From: an uncultured Lachnospiraceae bacterium
GTDB taxonomy: Bacteria > Bacillota > Clostridia > Lachnospirales > Lachnospiraceae
Direction of reading: 5' to 3'
Length of the DNA: 6,038 nucleotides
NCBI GenBank assembly: GCA_949935685.1
Contig: CATLGN010000113.1
Coordinates: 1 to 6,038, forward strand
Both the position numbers and the translations under genes were made by a program. The notes beneath the pieces are model-generated. The model was not told the DNA's origin and searched no databases. It saw only the letters and a list, made by a program, of their open reading frames with translations. Positions 1-6,038 of the stretch are shown here, in pieces. Numbering within the stretch: position 1 is the stretch's first letter; every line of letters starts with the position of its first letter.

Positions 1-201
1 ATCGTTCAGAATCGCTTCTTTGTTGCTGATGATCTTCTGATACCGCTTGATCTCATCAGGGGTTTTCATGCGAAGTTCCCGGAGCAGTTCGTCGATCTCC
101 TCTTTGTTTACGATGATTTTCGTATTGGACAGCGCCTGATATTTGCAACTGTCAATATACTGTTCAATTTCATCAATCAACTGCTCTATCTTACTGCTCA
201 T
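1..201 (-). CDS. Coiled-coil 'vacuolar H+-ATPase subunit H-like' protein, N-terminal part (runs off left edge)
   Basis: The first 67 residues of a protein starting MSSKIEQLIDEIEQYIDSCK, with no stop before the window edge. The start ATG (201-199) has a ribosome site AAGGTG at 207-212, which overlaps the last base region of the coaD stop, so the two are probably translationally coupled. The visible part is highly charged and helical. It has a short acidic amphipathic helix (residues 4-18), a segment around residues 24-45 (LSNTKIIVNKEEIDELLREL), and a second helix rich in K, R and E. I recognise it from memory as the small protein that follows coaD in Lachnospiraceae, usually labelled 'ATPase' or 'vacuolar family H+-ATPase subunit H'. 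That label rests on coiled-coil similarity. There is no visible Walker motif here and no neighbouring ATPase operon, so a role in proton pumping should not be assumed. True function unknown. Confidence 0.8.
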   Translation of the reverse strand, partial: MSSKIEQLIDEIEQYIDSCKYQALSNTKIIVNKEEIDELLRELRMKTPDEIKRYQKIISNKEAILND

Positions 202-212
202 GCCCGCACCTT

Positions 213-701
213 TCATTTCCGGATTCCATATTTTTCATATATCATTCTTTCTACGAAATCAGGAACACAATCGGATATGTTTCCGCCAAAACTTGCAATC
301 TCCTTGACAGTCGTAGAGCTTAAGTATGCATATTCCAGACTGGTAGTGAAAAACATCGTATCCAGCGCGCCTTTCGACAACAGCCTGTTCGTCTGTGCAT
401 TCTGCAATTCATATTCAAAATCGGTAATTGCCCGAAGCCCTCTCACAATCACATGAACGTCCTGTTGACCCGCATAGTCAACCAGCAATCCGCTGAACGA
501 TTCCACTTTTACATTCGGAATATCTTTTGTAGCATCTTTCAGTATTTTAACACGTTCTTCCACAGAAAACAATGGTGTCTTCTTGACATTATTCAAAACA
601 CTTATGATCAATTCGTCAAAAATCGCGGCTGCTCTTGCAATAATATCCAGATGGCCATACGTAACAGGGTCAAAACTGCCCGGGTAAATCGCGCTTTTCA
701 T
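213..701 (-). CDS. coaD: Phosphopantetheine adenylyltransferase (CoaD)
   Basis: Cytosolic enzyme of coenzyme A synthesis: transfers AMP from ATP to 4'-phosphopantetheine, giving dephospho-CoA and pyrophosphate. The 162-residue length is normal for the family, which works as a hexamer. The nucleotidyltransferase signature [10 protein letters not shown] lies at residues 8-17, with Ser9 and the catalytic His17 of the T/HxGH motif. Lys41 sits in the NNVKKTPLF loop, the substrate-binding [13 protein letters not shown] block at 86-97 has Arg87 and Arg90, and the ATP-binding [18 protein letters not shown] block is at 126-143. All expected key residues are present. The start ATG (701-699) shares ATGA with the rsmD stop. 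It has a strong AGGAGG ribosome site at 710-715, 8 bases upstream. The stop lies 11 bases before the next gene. Nothing looks broken or foreign. Confidence 0.97.
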   Translation of the reverse strand: MKSAIYPGSFDPVTYGHLDIIARAAAIFDELIISVLNNVKKTPLFSVEERVKILKDATKDIPNVKVESFSGLLVDYAGQQDVHVIVRGLRAITDFEYELQNAQTNRLLSKGALDTMFFTTSLEYAYLSSTTVKEIASFGGNISDCVPDFVERMIYEKYGIRK

Positions 702-1252
702 CCCTGCGCCCTCCTCACAAATACATGCTGATTGGTTTTATATTGTTTTACTTTTTCGATCACAAATGCCGACCCCGGTATCCACGAAAAATCCGTGTCC
801 CGAGATGCCTCCACAATGATGCTCGTATCCGGTGTGACAAAGGGACAGCCGGAAAGAATTTCCAGCGTCTGTCGTTCCAGTCCCTTCCGGTACGGCGGAT
901 CCAGAAAAATAAGATCGACTTCCGTTTCCCGGATGCGGTTCAGCGCCGAAAACACATCCTGTTGTAACACCACTGCTTTTTCCTGCAGCTTTGTAAACGT
1001 GAGATTTTCCCGCAGATATTCGGCTGTACGCCGGTTATTTTCCACGAAATAAGCGCGCCGCGCGCCGCGGCTCAGCGCTTCGATGCCGATGCCTCCGCTC
1101 CCGCAGAACAGATCCAGAAAAATGCAGTTCGGTATCTGCGTCTGCAGCATATTGAACAATGTCTCTTTGATTCTGTCTGTCGTCGGTCTCGTGTCCGTCC
1201 CTTCCGGGGTTTTCAGCGGCAGCCGGCGGGCAGTTCCCGCAATCACTCTCAT
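698..1252 (-). CDS. rsmD: 16S rRNA (guanine(966)-N(2))-methyltransferase (RsmD)
   Basis: SAM-dependent methyltransferase that modifies G966 (E. coli numbering) of 16S rRNA on the assembling small subunit. Length is 184 residues, typical for the family. Recognisable blocks in order are the N-terminal [16 protein letters not shown] and [16 protein letters not shown] (21-36). Next come SAM-binding motif [21 protein letters not shown] (45-64), and the acidic end of strand 2, VEN (70-72). Motif [11 protein letters not shown], is at 113-121, with the DPPY typical of N-directed methylation. The C-terminal [11 protein letters not shown] keeps the general pattern of the family's last strand but has Lys where a Gly after the Tyr is common. 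The start ATG (1252-1250) has AGGAG at 1260-1264, 7 bases upstream. There are 25 bases between the parC stop and this start, and the end overlaps coaD by 4 bases. An rsmD-coaD pair is a common bacterial arrangement. Confidence 0.96.
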   Translation of the reverse strand: MRVIAGTARRLPLKTPEGTDTRPTTDRIKETLFNMLQTQIPNCIFLDLFCGSGGIGIEALSRGARRAYFVENNRRTAEYLRENLTFTKLQEKAVVLQQDVFSALNRIRETEVDLIFLDPPYRKGLERQTLEILSGCPFVTPDTSIIVEASRDTDFSWIPGSAFVIEKVKQYKTNQHVFVRRAQG

Positions 1253-1277
1253 ATTGATTCTCCTGCACCGTTATGTG

Positions 1278-3515
1278 CTATGCTCTTACTTTGGTTCCCC
1301 TGGTATCCCGTTTTCCGATCTTCATTTTCTGCAAGTCCAGCGACTTGCTCTTATAAGGGATCTTATACTCTGTCCCGGCATCGGTATAATACACGGCTTC
1401 CACCAGATCGCCTTCGTCCAGTTTCATTCCCCGCACGCCGAGCGCGTTTTTTTTCTTTTCCGGAATTTCTTCCAGTGAAAATTTGAGAAAGTATCCGCCC
1501 GCGGTCTGTAATACAATATCACGCTGCTCCCGAAGTGTTGTAACGCCGATCACCGCGTCGCCTTCCTGCAGTTTCGTTGCCGCCACCATACGCTTTGCCA
1601 CATCAAATTCCCCGCCGTCCACAATTTTCACCATCGCCAGCTTTGTGACAAAGACTACCCGGCGCAGATGCAGTTCCCGCTGGTCTGCGGCATACACGAT
1701 CTGCTCCGTGGCGGAATCATAATTACTGATGTTGTCAAGCGGCACGCCCTTGTCCCGGAATTTGCCATACGGCACGTCCATGACCTTGATCGTATGCAGC
1801 GTTCCCGTATCGGTAAAAAGGCAGATGCGCCCGTTGTTTTTACAGGAAAAGACAAAACAGTTCTCGCCGTCCGCCGCCTCCCGGCTCCGCTCATAGGCCG
1901 CCATGTCGATCGTTCTCGCATAGCCGAAACGGTCCAGCAGAAAGACAACGTCCATCTCCTCCGGCTTCTTTTCCGCAAAAACCGCCTCCACGCCGTCTTC
2001 CACAACCGTCCTCCGTTTTCGCCCGTAAGCCTTTTTCAGCGCTTCCAGTTCCTGCAGAATCACGGTCGCCATGGAATCTCTGCGCTCCAGTATATCCTCA
2101 TAGCGGTAAATATTGGCAAGCGTTTCCTCATGCTCTTTTACAAGCGCGTCCAGTTCCAGCCCGATCAGTTTATACAGGCGCATTTCCAGAATGGCGTTTG
2201 CCTGCCGTTCGGTAAAACGAAGCATCTGCGCCATCACCTGTGACTCTTTGGACTTGAACCGGATGCCTTCCGTTTTCCCTTCCACCAGGCAGTTTTTCGC
2301 CATGGTGCGGTCCCGGGAGCCCCGCAGGATTTCGATAATCAGATCGATCACATTGCAGGCTTTGATCAGCCCTTCCTGAATCTCCTTTTTCTCCTGTTCC
2401 CGCGCCAGCAGCGTCGTATACTTACGCTCCATCAGCGCAAACTGGAAATCCACGCTCGCTTTGATGATTTCTTTCAGTCCCATCGTCTCCGGGCGTCCCT
2501 GCGAAATGGCGAGCATATTGACGCCGAACGTATCTTCCAGACGGGTTTTTTTGTAGAGCATATTTTTAAAATTCTCCACATCCGCGTCTTTGCGCAGTTC
2601 GATCACGATACGAATGCCCTCTTTCGAAGACTGATTGGAAATATCCACAATATCCGCCGTCTTTTTCGTCTCCGCCAGCGCGGCCACGTCGGACAGAAAT
2701 TTGGAAATGCCGGAACCGATCATCGGATACGGGATCTCGGTGATAACCAGGTTGATCCGGCCGCCCTTTCCCTTTTCCGTCCCGACTTTTCCCCGGACTT
2801 TAACCTTGCCCATGCCCGTCTCGTAAATCTCCCGCAATTCCGATTTATTGATAATAATGCCGCCGGTCGGAAAATCCGGCCCCTTGATATATTTCATCAG
2901 TCCGGCGGTGTCGATGTCCGGGTTTTGTATATACGCCCTGACGGCATTGATAACTTCTTCCAGATTGTGAGGCGGAATGCTGGTAGCCATGCCGACCGCG
3001 ATGCCTTCCGCGCCGTTGATCAGCAGATTGGGAATCCGCACCGGCAGAACCGACGGCTCCTGCTCTGTCTCGTCAAAATTGGGAATAAAATCCACGACAT
3101 TTTTGTCCAGATCGGCCAAAAACGCTTCCTGCGTAATCCGCTGCAGCCGCGCTTCCGTATATCGCATGGCCGCCGCGCCGTCTCCCTCGATATTGCCGAA
3201 ATTACCGTGCCCGTCGATCAGCGGCAGCCCTTTTTTAAACTCCTGCGTCATCACCACGAGCGCTTCGTAAATCGAGCTGTCTCCGTGGGGATGATATTTT
3301 CCCATCGTATCGCCAACGATACGCGCGCTCTTGCGATAAGGCCTGTCATAGCGGATACCCAGTTCATACATATCGTAGAGCGTGCGCCGCTGGACCGGTT
3401 TCAGCCCGTCGCGCACATCGGGCAGCGCCCGGGCAATGATTACGCTCATGGCATAATCGATATAGGATTTCTGCATCACTTCCGAATACTCGGTTTTGAT
3501 AATTCTCTCGTCCAT
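1278..3515 (-). CDS. parC: DNA topoisomerase IV subunit A (ParC; GyrA/ParC family)
   Basis: DNA-cleaving subunit of a type IIA topoisomerase, partner of the ParE encoded just upstream (A2B2), used to unlink and relax DNA. Length 745 residues. The N-terminal winged-helix/breakage-reunion domain fills about residues 1-480. It includes [14 protein letters not shown] (31-44), [11 protein letters not shown] (74-84) and the catalytic Arg118-Tyr119 in [11 protein letters not shown]. Positions 80 (Ser) and 84 (Glu), which determine quinolone binding, are the sensitive-type residues. The C-terminal beta-pinwheel covers roughly 490-745. The QRRGG-type GyrA box expected in its first blade is absent: [16 protein letters not shown] stands at that place. 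This favours ParC, though [11 protein letters not shown] near the end is shared with GyrA blades. ATG at 3515-3513, with TAGGAG at 3525-3530, 9 bases upstream and overlapping the parE stop. A second GyrA-like paralogue with partly mixed function cannot be excluded. Confidence 0.93.
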   Translation of the reverse strand: MDERIIKTEYSEVMQKSYIDYAMSVIIARALPDVRDGLKPVQRRTLYDMYELGIRYDRPYRKSARIVGDTMGKYHPHGDSSIYEALVVMTQEFKKGLPLIDGHGNFGNIEGDGAAAMRYTEARLQRITQEAFLADLDKNVVDFIPNFDETEQEPSVLPVRIPNLLINGAEGIAVGMATSIPPHNLEEVINAVRAYIQNPDIDTAGLMKYIKGPDFPTGGIIINKSELREIYETGMGKVKVRGKVGTEKGKGGRINLVITEIPYPMIGSGISKFLSDVAALAETKKTADIVDISNQSSKEGIRIVIELRKDADVENFKNMLYKKTRLEDTFGVNMLAISQGRPETMGLKEIIKASVDFQFALMERKYTTLLAREQEKKEIQEGLIKACNVIDLIIEILRGSRDRTMAKNCLVEGKTEGIRFKSKESQVMAQMLRFTERQANAILEMRLYKLIGLELDALVKEHEETLANIYRYEDILERRDSMATVILQELEALKKAYGRKRRTVVEDGVEAVFAEKKPEEMDVVFLLDRFGYARTIDMAAYERSREAADGENCFVFSCKNNGRICLFTDTGTLHTIKVMDVPYGKFRDKGVPLDNISNYDSATEQIVYAADQRELHLRRVVFVTKLAMVKIVDGGEFDVAKRMVAATKLQEGDAVIGVTTLREQRDIVLQTAGGYFLKFSLEEIPEKKKNALGVRGMKLDEGDLVEAVYYTDAGTEYKIPYKSKSLDLQKMKIGKRDTRGTKVRA

Positions 3516-3524
3516 ATGTCAAGG

Positions 3525-3530
3525 CTCCTA
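3525..3530 (-). promoter_or_regulatory. parC ribosome-binding site overlapping the parE stop codon
   Basis: On the minus strand TAGGAG contains both the TAG stop of parE and the AGGAG ribosome site of parC, with 9 bases to the parC ATG. Ribosomes finishing parE are therefore placed over the parC initiation site. This suggests (inference) translational coupling that keeps the two topoisomerase subunits near equal amounts. Confidence 0.85.
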
Positions 3531-5450
3531 TATATCAAGCTGTGCGTCGGTGGCATGCCGGTAGATAAACGATTTGCGGGGCGGCACCTCCGTCCCCATC
3601 AGCATTCCCGTCACATCGGAAGCCATACGGGCATCCTCGATTTCCACCAGCTTCAGCATTCTGGTCTCCGGGTTCAGCGTCGTCTCCCAGAGCTGCTCCG
3701 CGTCCATCTCTCCCAGCCCCTTATACCGCTGCAGCGTAAACGGCCCCTTATGCCGTTTCCGATAACGCTCCAGCGCCTTATCGTCATACAGATATTCCTC
3801 CGCGCCTTTGGACGGCATGGCCTTATATAACGGCGGCATGGCGATGTAGACATGGCCTTCATAGATCAGCTCCGGCATAAACCGGTAAAAGAGCGTCAGC
3901 AGCAACGTGGAAATATGCGCGCCGTCCACATCCGCATCGGCCATAATAATAATTTTGTCATACCGCAGTTTTGTAATATCAAAATCATTGCCGTAGCCCT
4001 CGGAAAAGCCGCAGCCAAAGGCGTTGATCATCGTCTTGATCTCCGCATTGGCAAGCACTTTGTCGATGCTGGCCTTTTCCACATTCAGGATCTTACCCCG
4101 GATGGGAAGAATGGCCTGATAGAGGCGATTGCGGGCCGTTTTCGCGCTGCCGCCCGCGGAATCTCCCTCCACGATAAAAATTTCACATTTCGAAGCGTCC
4201 CGGCTCTCGCAGTTGGCCAGCTTGCCGTTGGAATCAAAGGAAAACTTCTGCTTCGTGAGCATATTGGTTTTGGCCTTTTCCTCAGTTTTGCGTATCTTCG
4301 CCGCCTTCTCCGCACAGCCGATGATATTTTTCAGCACTTCCAGATTGCGGTCGAAATACCGCTGTATCTCGTCTCCCGTCACTTTGGCCACCGCCTTGGC
4401 AGCGTCCTGATTGTCCAGCTTCGTCTTGGTCTGTCCCTCGAAGCGGGGATCGGGATGTTTGATCGATACCACCGCCGTCATACCGTTGCGCACATCGGCG
4501 CCCGTAAAATTCACGTCTTTTTCCTTTAAGATATTCAGCTCCCGCGCGTAATTATTGATGACCGAAGTAAACACCGTCTTAAACCCGGTCAGATGCGTGC
4601 CGCCCTCCGCATTGTAGATATTATTGCAAAATCCCAGTATATTTTCATGAAATTCATTGATATACTGGAACGCGACTTCCACGGAAATGCCTTCGCTCTC
4701 CCCGCTGCAATAGATCACGTCATGAATCGCGTCCTTTGACTGATTCATATCCTTGATAAATCCGGTAATGCCGTCCGGTTCATGAAATTCCAGAATTTCC
4801 GGCTCCTCTTCCCGCCTGTCTTCAAACACAATCGTCAGCGCCGGATTCAGATAGGCCGTCTCATGCAGACGGCTCTTCACCTCGTCCTCTTTGAACCGTG
4901 TGCGGTCAAAAATCGTATCATCCGGCAAAAATGTGACGGTCGTCCCCGTCTCCCGCGTCCTGCCGACAACCGGCAGCAAACCATCCTGCAGCTCCGTAAC
5001 CGGATTGCCACGCTCATACCGGTCCTCATAGACATGGCCGTCGCGTTTGACCTGTACGGTCAACCATGTGGAAAGCGCATTGACAACAGAGGAACCAACG
5101 CCGTGCAGACCGCCGCTCGTCTTATAGGAAGCGTCGTCAAACTTGCCGCCGGCATGCAGCGTCGTAAAGACCAGCCGCTCCGCGCTGATGCCCTTTTCAT
5201 GCATTCCCACCGGAATGCCACGCCCGTTATCGGAAACCGTCGCGGAACCGTCCGCGTGCAGCGTCACCGTAATCATGCTGCAATATCCGGCCAGATGCTC
5301 GTCCACCGCATTATCCACAATTTCATAGATCAGATGATTCAGCCCTTTTGTCGATACACTTCCGATATACATGCCCGGACGCATCCGCACCGCTTCCAGC
5401 CCTTCCAGCACCGTAATGCTCGAAGCGTCATAGGTCTCCTTATTCGCCAT
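3528..5450 (-). CDS. parE: DNA topoisomerase IV subunit B (ParE; GyrB/ParE family)
   Basis: ATPase subunit of the type IIA topoisomerase; ATP binding closes the strand-passage gate. Length 640 residues from ATG at 5450, normal for the family. GHKL ATPase domain: Glu43 and Asn47 in YEIVDNAVDE, DNGRGIP at 74-80, GGLHGVGSS at 113-121, and Arg136 at the position of the E. coli GyrB novobiocin contact. Transducer: FEGQTKTKLDN at 337-347 with the ATP-contacting QTK loop. TOPRIM domain: EGDSAGGSAK at 428-437 and the metal-binding DADVDG at 505-510, then LQRYKGLGEMD at 573-583 and a short tail ending LDI. The large insert of proteobacterial GyrB is absent. The frame is open to a TTG at 5471, but AGAGAGG at 5459-5465 lies 8 bases before the ATG, so MANKETYD is the start. 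The ParE rather than GyrB assignment depends on the partner lacking a GyrA box. Confidence 0.93.
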   Translation of the reverse strand: MANKETYDASSITVLEGLEAVRMRPGMYIGSVSTKGLNHLIYEIVDNAVDEHLAGYCSMITVTLHADGSATVSDNGRGIPVGMHEKGISAERLVFTTLHAGGKFDDASYKTSGGLHGVGSSVVNALSTWLTVQVKRDGHVYEDRYERGNPVTELQDGLLPVVGRTRETGTTVTFLPDDTIFDRTRFKEDEVKSRLHETAYLNPALTIVFEDRREEEPEILEFHEPDGITGFIKDMNQSKDAIHDVIYCSGESEGISVEVAFQYINEFHENILGFCNNIYNAEGGTHLTGFKTVFTSVINNYARELNILKEKDVNFTGADVRNGMTAVVSIKHPDPRFEGQTKTKLDNQDAAKAVAKVTGDEIQRYFDRNLEVLKNIIGCAEKAAKIRKTEEKAKTNMLTKQKFSFDSNGKLANCESRDASKCEIFIVEGDSAGGSAKTARNRLYQAILPIRGKILNVEKASIDKVLANAEIKTMINAFGCGFSEGYGNDFDITKLRYDKIIIMADADVDGAHISTLLLTLFYRFMPELIYEGHVYIAMPPLYKAMPSKGAEEYLYDDKALERYRKRHKGPFTLQRYKGLGEMDAEQLWETTLNPETRMLKLVEIEDARMASDVTGMLMGTEVPPRKSFIYRHATDAQLDI

Positions 5451-5458
5451 GCCAGTAA

Positions 5459-5465
5459 CCTCTCT
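5459..5465 (-). promoter_or_regulatory. parE ribosome-binding site that fixes the start codon
   Basis: AGAGAGG on the minus strand lies 8 bases upstream of the ATG at 5450-5448. It falls inside the seven extra codons that a TTG start at 5471 would add. The longer start has no comparable ribosome site in front of it, so the ATG is preferred. Confidence 0.8.
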
Positions 5466-5488
5466 CCGCAAATTTTATCCTTTACAAA

Positions 5489-5516
5489 TATATACCATAC
5501 CGGAGAGGTTCGTCAA
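5489..5516 (-). promoter_or_regulatory. Sigma-A-type promoter for the parE-parC-rsmD-coaD operon
   Basis: On the minus strand TTGACG (5511-5516; consensus TTGACA) is separated by 16 bases from TATATA (5489-5494; consensus TATAAT). A TG one base before the -10 box gives an extended -10 element. Transcription would begin near 5482, leaving a leader of about 32 bases to the parE ATG. No other match this good lies between the cobyric acid synthase stop and parE. It is predicted from sequence only. Confidence 0.72.
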
Positions 5517-5536
5517 ATATTGTTTTCTGATCCGGG

Positions 5537-5561
5537 AAAAACGGAACTGATATGTTATCAG
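5537..5561 (-). terminator. Weak candidate Rho-independent terminator
   Basis: On the minus strand CTGATA-ACA-TATCAG forms a perfect 6-bp stem with a 3-base loop (5547-5561), followed by TTCCGTTTTT (5537-5546). Its position after the cobyric acid synthase gene and before the parE promoter suits a terminator. The stem is A+T-rich and the T run is interrupted and starts a few bases late, so termination is probably weak if it occurs. Confidence 0.35.
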
Positions 5562-5573
5562 GCAGAGGCAGAG

Positions 5574-5782
5574 CCGGTGATATGCCGCAGGTGACTTGCG
5601 CAGGATATTAGAATTTCTTACTATTTCGTCACTTCCTGCAATTTCCGGGCATGGATGCCCGGAAAAGGCCGACCTGCACCCGGACGGCGCATAGAGGCCG
5701 GTTGCGTGCCTGACAAAAAACTGTCGCCGAAATATTTAGAAATTCTTATATCCGCAGCCTGGAACCTGTGGCAGACCACCGG
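5574..5782. repeat. Long imperfect inverted repeat, MITE-like or REP-like element
   Basis: The arm 5574-5630 aligns without gaps to the reverse complement of 5726-5782, with 43 of 57 positions identical. The outer block starts CCGGTG (6/6), followed after three bases by TGCC(G/A)CAGGT (9/10). A divergent 10-base segment of equal length on both sides follows. The inner block, 5603-5630 against 5726-5753, matches at 24 of 28, with core GGATAT, AGAATTTCT and ATTTCG. The arms enclose about 95 bases containing another hairpin. The total span of 209 bases with no coding sequence fits a miniature inverted-repeat element or a large structured RNA. I see no convincing target-site duplication at the edges, and no transposase is present. 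Family unknown to me. Confidence 0.75.
5642..5665. repeat. Perfect hairpin inside the inverted-repeat element
   Basis: TTTCCGGGCAT and ATGCCCGGAAA are exact 11-base complements separated by 2 bases, so in practice a 9- or 10-bp stem with a small loop. The centre is G+C-rich and the structure should be very stable in RNA from either strand. On the minus strand it is followed by TTGCAGG, and on the plus strand by AGG, so neither side has the T run of a standard terminator. It is off-centre in the larger repeat. Confidence 0.8.
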
Positions 5783-5793
5783 TACAAATCACT

Positions 5794-5800
5794 CTCCTCC
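5794..5800 (-). promoter_or_regulatory. Orphan Shine-Dalgarno-like sequence after the cobyric acid synthase stop
   Basis: GGAGGAG on the minus strand directly abuts the TGA stop (5803-5801) of the upstream gene. This is the arrangement expected for a coupled ribosome site of a following operon gene. The only nearby starts give an 18-codon GTG frame with just 3 bases of spacing after GGAGGA or a 13-codon TTG frame, neither convincing. It may be a relic of a lost downstream gene or a chance purine run. Confidence 0.4.
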
Positions 5801-6038
5801 TCACGACAACCCGATCATATGATAAATCGCCTTCAAATCCGTGTGTTCCCGCACAATATCCGCCAGCAGATCATACTGGCTGTTTTTATAGGTCAGGTAA
5901 TCCATCTGTCTTTTGCCGGTCCATGCCAGCCCCTTTCTGTCAAACAGAAGCTGAATGAGATTATTGCGAAAACTCCCGGACTCAAATATACCGTGCACAT
6001 AAGTCCCCATACAATTCCCCGAAACATAACCGTCCAAC
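5801..6038 (-). CDS. cbiP: Cobyric acid synthase, C-terminal fragment (CbiP/CobQ; runs off right edge)
   Basis: The last 79 or so residues of a protein whose start lies beyond the window. The family uses glutamine and ATP to amidate four carboxyl groups of adenosylcobyrinic acid a,c-diamide, giving adenosylcobyric acid in vitamin B12 synthesis. The diagnostic segment is GYVSGNCMGTYVHGIFESGSF. The GTY-V-HG-IF motif, with its histidine codon at 5993-5995, is the catalytic-His region at the end of the class I glutamine amidotransferase domain, followed by FRNNLIQLLFDRKGL as in CbiP/CobQ. The related CobB/CbiA enzymes usually end differently (SYxHxHF type), so CbiP is favoured. The nucleophile Cys and the N-terminal synthetase domain are not visible. 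The frame is open to the window edge; the TTG at 6037-6035 is an internal codon. The gene belongs to a separate unit from the parE operon. Confidence 0.85.
   Translation of the reverse strand, partial: LDGYVSGNCMGTYVHGIFESGSFRNNLIQLLFDRKGLAWTGKRQMDYLTYKNSQYDLLADIVREHTDLKAIYHMIGLS

Larger units (their letters stand above)
5517..5800. other. Intergenic region without a supportable gene
   Basis: The stretch between the cobyric acid synthase stop and the parE promoter. I see no tRNA, no CRISPR repeat and no reading frame with a ribosome site and family resemblance on either strand. It holds a long inverted repeat, an internal hairpin, an orphan ribosome-site-like sequence at its upstream edge and a weak terminator at its downstream edge, each listed separately. 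Its length is unusual beside the 4-base overlap to 25-base gaps elsewhere in the window. Confidence 0.8.

Noticed and set aside
2925..3830. 301-codon open frame on the plus strand opposite parC and parE
   Set aside because: It runs antisense across two intact, highly conserved genes and their junction. The translation is rich in H, R, Q and P with no recognisable domain, as expected for an antisense shadow.
3852..4529. 225-codon open frame on the plus strand inside parE
   Set aside because: Fully antisense to the parE TOPRIM and transducer regions; composition and lack of motifs mark it as a shadow frame.
5451..5471. Seven-codon N-terminal extension of ParE from a TTG start
   Set aside because: The extension contains the ribosome site AGAGAGG correctly spaced from the ATG at 5450, and the TTG has no good site of its own.
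5561..5573. Tandem GGCAGA GGCAGA as a target-site duplication or repeat array
   Set aside because: Only two units, and no matching copy lies at the other end of the inverted repeat, so it does not support a target-site duplication.
4782..5594. 270-codon open frame on the plus strand across the 5' part of parE and into the intergenic region
   Set aside because: Antisense to the conserved ATPase domain, ends inside the palindromic element, and shows no family motif or convincing ribosome site.
5517..5800. Cobalamin riboswitch next to the cobyric acid synthase gene
   Set aside because: The minus strand has CTGCCACAGG, faintly like part of the B12 box, but the rest of the conserved core is absent, and the region lies downstream of the cobalamin gene and upstream of a topoisomerase gene.
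5748..5800. Short leader-like peptide (GTG, 18 codons) after the cobyric acid synthase stop on the minus strand
   Set aside because: The spacing from GGAGGAG to the GTG is too short, the frame is tiny, it runs into the inverted repeat, and no attenuator-like arrangement is seen.

Overview
This window is chromosomal DNA with core genes from a Gram-positive anaerobe of the Clostridia, most likely the Lachnospiraceae. The evidence is the gene order topoisomerase B, topoisomerase A, rsmD, coaD, then a small coiled-coil 'ATPase subunit H-like' protein that I know as coaD's neighbour in that family. Purine-rich AGGAG-type ribosome sites, tight gene packing and roughly half G+C also fit. The genus cannot be named from the sequence alone. 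Every supported gene is on the minus strand, so transcription runs from high to low coordinates.

Right end (5801-6038): the C-terminus of a glutamine-amidotransferase-type cobyric acid synthase (CbiP/CobQ) of vitamin B12 synthesis, cut by the window edge. Then 5517-5800: an intergenic stretch of about 280 bases with no supportable gene. It is dominated by a long imperfect inverted repeat (5574-5630 against 5726-5782, 43 of 57 positions paired, no gaps). Inside it is a separate near-perfect 11-bp-arm hairpin (5642-5665). The layout resembles a small non-autonomous mobile or REP-like element. A strong ribosome-binding sequence directly after the cobyric acid synthase stop has no reading frame to serve. 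A weak candidate terminator (5537-5561) and a good sigma-A-type promoter (5489-5516) follow.

Main operon (5450 down to 1): parE (ATP-binding subunit of a type IIA topoisomerase), parC (DNA-cleaving subunit), rsmD (16S rRNA guanine-N2 methyltransferase), coaD (phosphopantetheine adenylyltransferase), and the start of a coiled-coil protein that runs off the left edge. The gaps are 12, 25, -4 and 11 bases. At two junctions the ribosome site overlaps the upstream stop codon, and at rsmD/coaD the stop and start share four bases, so the five genes look co-transcribed and translationally coupled. Chromosome decatenation, ribosome modification and coenzyme A synthesis would thus be expressed together from the promoter in front of parE.

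The coding part is ordinary and intact. The A subunit lacks the GyrA box, which supports topoisomerase IV over gyrase, and its quinolone-target residues are of the sensitive type. The only part of the window that known genes do not explain is the intergenic palindromic element.
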